64,000 bases of DNA from Nageia nagi (taxonomy: Eukaryota; Pinophyta), in contig JBITNC010000001.1 of assembly GCA_050084985.1 (NCBI GenBank), positions 205,220,001-205,284,000 on the forward strand, in the 5' to 3' direction. The position numbers and the translations under genes are program-made. The notes beneath the pieces were generated by a model that was given only the letters and a program-made list of their open reading frames with translations, ran no database searches and was not told the DNA's origin. Shown piece by piece: positions 58,728-64,000 of this stretch. Position 1 is the stretch's first letter. Each line of letters opens with the position of its first letter.

Positions 58728-59384
58728 CCTAGTATAATGATAATTTTCATACACCCCTTTCCCTTTTCCCAAATTTTGGAGACCCATGAAGAAAGGAATA
58801 TCTTTCATTTTTCTAGGTGCTTTTCTAACATTTTAGCCACTAGTGCTAAAATGCTTACTCTAAAATCTTTAGTTTTATTTAAAAAAATGTAGGTTTGTTT
58901 GAAGAATGAAGTGATTTTTTAAGATTTTATGATAATAATAATAAGGTTCTTATTATTTTAACCCTTCATTGTCTTATACCATTTGTGAGACATAGTAATT
59001 GTATAATACATTTGCATGTGAGAATAAGGTATACTTTGTCTACATGTGGATGGAGAAAGGGTAACTAATTTATTTTAAATCACTTGTTTTATTTTAAATG
59101 AATTGGTTTATTTAAAATATTATGATTTCATGTGATGAAATAGTATATTTTATCCATACACTAATTTTATATCTAGAAATAAGTGAACCATTTATTTAAA
59201 AATTTATTCTTCTATTAATGAATGCCATACCCCTCTAAATTATATTGACATAGTTATTGAGACATCTGAATGATGAAAGTTCTATTATGGAGATGCTCGT
59301 ATATCTTTGATTGAATGGATTTTAAAATTTCTAGATTTTAGATGAATTAGGATGACTAACATTGTTTGAAATTTATTTTACCTA

Positions 59385-60320
59385 CCTCTAGAACTCCCAT
59401 GGTGGCACATGCAGGAAGAATGCTGACAAAGGATTGTAGAATTTGGCTCTACTTCTATCAATTTCATTTGCATAAAAGTTTATAGAGCCTTCTTAGAAAA
59501 CCCATTTTATGCATATATTGAAATCTTTGCAATCCATAAGACTACATTTTGATGAAGCATTTTGTTAAAAAATTTGCACACCCTTTTTCTGTATCCATCT
59601 TATGCATATCTTGCAAGTGCATATCTTATAATCATTGTAGTATATGAAACTATATCTTGATCATTCATCTTTTCAAATAATTCTTAGACCTTATGTATTC
59701 TTCCACATAGTACATATATGTCTATGAGGGCATTTATAACCACAAAATTAAATGAAAAACCATTTTCATCCACTTTTTGATAGATGTTCATACCTTCTTC
59801 TAGAACTTCCATGATGACACATGCTAGAAGAATGTTGGAAAATGATTGCAAATTTTGGCTCTACTTCTAACATCTACATAAAATTCTATAAAGACTTCTC
59901 ATAAGTTCAATTTTGGCATATCATATGATCATTACGGTCTATGAGACTACATTTCTATAAGGTATTTTATCAAACAATTCATAGTCCCTTCCAATGTATC
60001 CATTTTAGGCATATCATGCGATCATTACGGTCCAAGAGACTGCATTTTGATGAGGTATTTTGTCAAATAATTCATAGAACCTTCTAATGCATCTATTTTA
60101 AGTATGATACTACATCTTTATGATGCATTTTATCTTTTTTGTGCATGAAACTAAATTTATATGAGGTAGTTTATTAAATAATTCATAAACCCTTATAACA
60201 TATCTAATTTATGCATAACATGCAATCATTGCAATCCATGAGACTACATTTCAATGAGGCATTTTATCAAACAATTTGTATACCCTTCCAACATATCTAT
60301 TTTGTTCATATACTATGAGT
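59385..60320 (+). repeat. Degenerate tandem repeats inside the LARD 3' LTR
   Basis: The same unit types as at 50095-51140, fewer and more diverged. Paired CTCCCATGGTGGCACATGCA (59393) and TTCCATGATGACACATGCTA (59806) blocks mark the same larger duplication. Confidence 0.6.
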
Positions 60321-62275
60321 GCATTACAATCCATGTGAAATGATATGATACATGGTTGAATCCCTCTAGCCTAATAAAAAAATCTATCTGAGGTTTGAAA
60401 TTAGGAGAGAAAAATGAGTTAAAGGTCCTCTAATGGTGCCATATTGTGGAAAACTAGACTCTATAAAAACTACACCTATTATGATTTAATAAAGCTTTAT
60501 AGCTTTAGCATTATTAGAGAACTATACCATGGTTATTTTATCTCATAAATAAACATATGATCTTTATAGTATGGAGAAAGGTAATGTAAAACATGACTTA
60601 ATGAATTAATGTTATAAATAATTCTCTTTCCCAGTTAAGGATATTATTTCTTTGATATAATTATTTACAATGGATGGTTGTAAAGTTCTCAACAAAATGG
60701 TAAAATGATAGTTTCTTTTAAGTTAGAAAAATATTAATAAATGTTTACAAGGAATCTATAAATGAAATAATTGAGAGAATTTTATTGAACTTATTTAGGT
60801 AATGGTTCGTTGATAGTTGTATTTATTTGAATTGGTCTTGCATTTGAGGTATGACATTATGAATGGTAAAATCTTACTCTATGATCAAGGAAATGAGGTA
60901 GCTTTAGAGAAAGAATAAAACCTCCTAAGATCATAAATAGAGTATATATTAGTTGATTGTGGCATGAAATTGATTGAAAGAAAAAAATGTATGGATGAGA
61001 GATTGTGCATTTAGGGTAGGATGCTTTATGGTCATAAGAAGAGTGGTCCTAATCCTCAATTGGTTGAAAATCTTTCTTAGTACTTATGACAAACCATGAT
61101 TAGAACCTTGAGATGATTGAGTAAAAAGAGGATGGCATTAAGATACATCACATGAAAATGAAACAAATACCTTCCATGTAATAGCACTTGTTGGATGTAA
61201 ACTACATAATTAATGTGTTGTATGTAATTTTATGGTGGGTTACTATTAGTCTCATTATTTTGATATTTTCAAAATGTAAGTTAGGTAATAAGAGAATCAA
61301 ATGTAATTAAGTACTAAAAAGGGTACCAAGGAAAGTAGCCAACATGTCCATGACAAGTTATACTAATTATAATTTATTCCATCCAATGTTTATATTTTTG
61401 CATAAAACTATAATATAAGAATCCTAATGTACTCAATGTTGTTATATGGATAGTTTGATGGTAAAGGAAAATTTCCCTAGAGAATATTTAAGGATTCACT
61501 AGAGAATTGAAATAATGGGATTGTGTTCAAATATATAGACATCCTTAATATGATAAATAACAAAAGTATTAATTACTTACATAATTTTTAAAGTAACAAA
61601 GATGTTGCGGTACATAACTCATACTCAAAAGAATTGTTAGGGTTTAAGTGAGAAAATCTAATGGTAAGTTTACAAAAAAATAAATAATTTAGAGTAAGAA
61701 TTAAGGGATAATAAAATACTTAGGTTAATAATAAGGTTTTAATATAGACCTAGGACATCGATATGGAAAACAAAACTTAGTCAAATCCTTCATAGAATAC
61801 AATAGGATGCATGACACTTTTAACATATGTGTTGAAAGGATTACAAGTATTATATAAGGCTAAATAAATAAATACATTTAGGTAATATGGGATCCAATAG
61901 AAATCAAGCAATGAACAGATTGGGTAAGCATGAGAATTAATGAGCTATAAAACCTAGACAAATATTATAGGTTTAAAAATTACTTTGAAATTAGAAGTGG
62001 TATACTCATGTGAAAGGAAATGCTACTCAAGTAAAACTAGAGTATGATCATCATGGGAAACCACACACAAGTGAGGTGGTCTTGCATGGTGAACTTGCCC
62101 TAGTACTTAACTAGGGATGGTGATATCTAGATATAGTATGAGGAATAAATAGGTATCATAAATATGGGATATGTGTTTCATGAATAATGACCCTCACATA
62201 AAAGTTTATATATGTATATATAGGTCCAAAATTTTAATATTTTATGGGGTGTATCCTTAGTGGGGTAGTGTTACA

Positions 62276-62280
62276 TTTGA
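62276..62280. repeat. LARD target-site duplication, right (TTTGA)
   Basis: Four of five bases match 48348-48352. Confidence 0.5.
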
Positions 62281-63262
62281 CCTCTTGGTGTTGGTGGTGT
62301 ATATTATTCCATTTGCATTAGATAAGAACTTGATGCTCTTAGTGGTATTTTTGGAAGACTTGGGGAAGCACTTCGTGTACTTAAAGTAGAACTCTTATTT
62401 GGACTTGGAGGAGGAATTTTATTGTTATTTTTATCAATGGGATGCACTTAGTAGAGCTTTCATGTTGAGATCCATCATAACAAAAGGGTTTTTGATGATT
62501 CCATACTCCCCCTTCATCAATAATTATATCTCTTGAGATTATAACTTTATGTGTTTTTGGATTGTAGAGTCTATATTCCTTTCAAGACTCGCATACCCAA
62601 TGAATATACATGCTTGAATCTTGGGGTTAAGTTTCTTTCTTGTGTCATCAAGAATGTATGCATATGTAAGATAACCAAAAACATTTAAGTTCTTTACATT
62701 TGGATTTTTTCCATACAATCCCTCATAGGGAGTTATCCCATATAAAATAGAAGTGGTAATCTTATTCAAAATGTAAATACTTGTTCTAATAGCATCAATC
62801 CAACATATGTTACTTAGCTTCTTTGTTTGGAGCATTAATTTAGCCATTTCTATAATAGTGTGATTCTTTCTTTTAGCCACACCATTTTGTTGTGTTGTGT
62901 AGGTAGTTGTGAATTACCTTTTGATCTTACAATATTTACAATATTAGAGAAATGCATTTGAACAAAAATCCCCTCCTCTATTAGTCCTTAAACATTTTAC
63001 AACATACTCACTTTAATTCTCTACACTATTTTTCAAATCCTTGAAGCATTCAAAATCTTCATCTTTAGTTTTTTAAAAATAAATCCAACACATTCTAGAG
63101 AAATCATCTATGAAAGTAAGGAAGTAAGAATTGTTACCCATGATTTTAGTTTGCATTGGACCATAAATCTCCAAATGCATCAACTATAGTGGATGGCTTG
63201 CTCTCCATGATTCACCTCTTGGAAACATTTCTCTTGAGAGATTTCCTAAAGCACATCCTTCA
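62281..63262 (-). pseudogene. Copia-2 integrase, decayed: all three catalytic residues replaced
   Basis: Minus-strand motifs: MHLEIYGPM (about 63155-63181; the usual Asp is Glu), NNSYFLTFIDDFSRMCWIYF (about 63085-63145), VKCLRTNRGGDF (about 62970-63005; Asp is Asn), TTQQNGVAKRKNHTI (about 62860-62905; Glu is Lys), then an open frame 62880-62539 with MLQTKKLSNICWIDAIRTSI and NLNVFGYLTYAYILDDTRKK. The finger and core fold are recognisable, but the enzyme could not act. Confidence 0.85.
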
Positions 63263-63515
63263 CACCCTACTTGTGATCTTCCACTTTTAATAGTCTACAC
63301 ACCATAGCTTGGGAAGTTAGCAACTTCAAGCTTCCATAATTAAGATGATCATATCTCTTGTGCCAAAGTACACTTTGATTTTCAAGGGCTATATTAGCAA
63401 GTTGGGCACCTCCTTGTTCTACAAACTTTAGAGGAAATAACCTCTTATTTATCATAGGTACTTGTGTAACAACTCTATTACAATTATTTTTATCAAAAAT
63501 TATATATTTTACATA
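63263..63515 (-). pseudogene. Copia-2 pre-integrase domain, decayed
   Basis: An open stretch at 63267-63455 contains SVLWHKRYDHLNYGSLKLLT, the conserved WH.R.GH-type HHCC segment found ahead of copia integrase (His in place of expected residues varies). The CEGCALG-like Cys pair lies near 63240-63265. Confidence 0.75.
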
Positions 63516-63790
63516 TTAAAAAATAATTTTATAGTTATTTTCCATAATTTGACTAACACTAAGTGAATTATGTTTAAGGTCAGAGGTGTAATATATATTG
63601 TTTACCTTCTTTGTGCCTTCATTTGTTGAAACCTCCATGGCTCCCATGCCTTCAACTTGTAGTGTCTTGTCATGTCCCAATTTGATTTTGGATTTGTATG
63701 TGGAATCCATTGTAGCAAATAACTCTTCTTTATCACTCATATGATTTGAGCAACTAGTATCCAAAATCCAAGTTTCATTGAGATTTTGAT
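63516..63790 (-). pseudogene. Copia-2 protease, decayed
   Basis: Reads ETWILDTSCSNHMSDKEELF from about 63780: the copia DSGCSNHM site with DSG changed to DTS. KIKLGHDKTLQVEGMGAMEV and NNIYYTSDLKHNSLSVSQIM follow in the same frame to 63516, with no stop. Confidence 0.8.
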
Positions 63791-64000
63791 CTAATTTTCC
63801 ATAGGTGAAGAATAAATTTGAAGTACCTTCCTCTTCACCAAAGTTTCTATAATTATTACTTCTACCTTCTTGATAAGCCTTGATTCTAAAATATCTTGTA
63901 AAGTGACCAATATTGACACAATTATAGTAAGACTTGTTTGATTTGTCTCCTCCTCTTTTTCTTCCTTTATTTCCACCTCTTGATCTACCTCTTCCTCTTC
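63791..64000 (-). pseudogene. Copia-2 gag C-terminus with degenerate zinc knuckle
   Basis: A frame running to the window end has a basic RGG-type stretch, then SYYNCVNIGHFTRYFRIKAY (about 63870-63930), a CCHC knuckle with the first and last Cys changed to Tyr. It continues to the protease. The open frame 63791-63976 in another phase is a shadow. Confidence 0.7.

Larger units (their letters stand above)
48353..62275 (+). mobile_element. LARD: 13.9-kb non-autonomous LTR element with ~4.5-4.75-kb LTRs, nested in Copia-2
   Basis: Two very long direct repeats (48353-53102 and 57805-62275) flank a 4.7-kb interior with a perfect initiator-Met primer site at its left and a polypurine tract at its right. 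No gag, protease, RT or integrase is recognised inside. These proportions match the large retrotransposon derivatives (LARDs) described from grasses. It splits Copia-2 between integrase and RT. LTR copies differ by many substitutions and an indel of about 180 bp, so it is not recent. Confidence 0.85.
57805..62275 (+). repeat. LARD 3' LTR (about 4471 bp)
   Basis: Starts TGTAACAACC and ends GTTACA. Collinear with the 5' LTR, with a deletion at about 59205 relative to it and a small extra segment near 58440. Tandem repeats are at 59385-60320 and a TATA box at 58720-58727. Minus-strand frame 57409-57633 lies just outside it, and plus-strand frame 58058-58261 inside; neither shows a domain. Confidence 0.85.
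62281..64000 (-). mobile_element. Copia-2, 5' part (integrase, protease, gag end), continues beyond the window
   Basis: This resumes the minus-strand copia element cut by LARD at 48347. Integrase, pre-integrase, protease and zinc knuckle appear in the proper order up to the window end, so gag and the 5' LTR lie outside. Confidence 0.85.

Overview
This window is nuclear DNA of a plant with a large, repeat-laden genome. It is AT-rich and consists almost entirely of nested, decayed LTR retrotransposons, plus one LINE fragment. I found no host protein-coding gene, tRNA, rRNA or CRISPR array. The element types (Tat/Ogre-like Ty3 elements with a second, archaeal-type RNase H; Ty1/copia; very long non-autonomous LTR elements) fit a seed plant that removes repeats slowly. 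A gymnosperm is plausible, but the sequence alone does not prove it.

Layout. 1-2370: 3' interior of an element called E here, ending in a polypurine tract. 2371-3874: a 1.5-kb LTR of E. 3880-10891: a decayed Ty3 element (Ty3-A) in circularly permuted order, with RNase H tail and archaeal RNase H first, then gag, protease, RT and the RNase H start, bordered by two parts of a small LTR (Y). 10897-12411: a second E LTR, followed by a primer-binding site, a leader built of ~61-bp degenerate repeats, and a decayed ORF of unknown function. 16200-17960: LINE fragment on the minus strand. 20950-24183: minus-strand remains of a long unknown ORF, with a repeat-rich leader at 24290-25030.

26216-46327 is an old minus-strand Ty3 element (Ty3-B; protease, archaeal RNase H, RT, RNase H, integrase). 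Three elements have been inserted into it: Copia-1 (27271-34611, plus strand), a young GC-richer gag-only element TRG-1 (37305-45665, minus strand), and Copia-2 (46328 to beyond the window, minus strand). Copia-2 is itself split by a 13.9-kb plus-strand non-autonomous element (LARD, 48353-62275) whose LTRs are 4.5-4.75 kb.

Most notable observations. (1) TRG-1 is bounded by a perfect 5-bp duplication, yet both outer ends are the U5 end of an LTR, because its 5' LTR is abutted by an inverted LTR. (2) TRG-1 carries gag plus a ~1160-codon second ORF of unknown function instead of pol, and the much older minus-strand ORF at 20950-24183 is a relative of it. (3) The 2371-12424 segment has its LTR polarity, its target duplication and its Ty3-A coding order all inside out, pointing to a tandem duplication or circle-derived permutation. 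All coding regions are broken except short stretches, so there is no evidence of present function. Relative ages follow from nesting: Ty3-B is oldest, then Copia-1 and Copia-2, then LARD (inside Copia-2); TRG-1 looks youngest from its near-identical LTRs and its composition.
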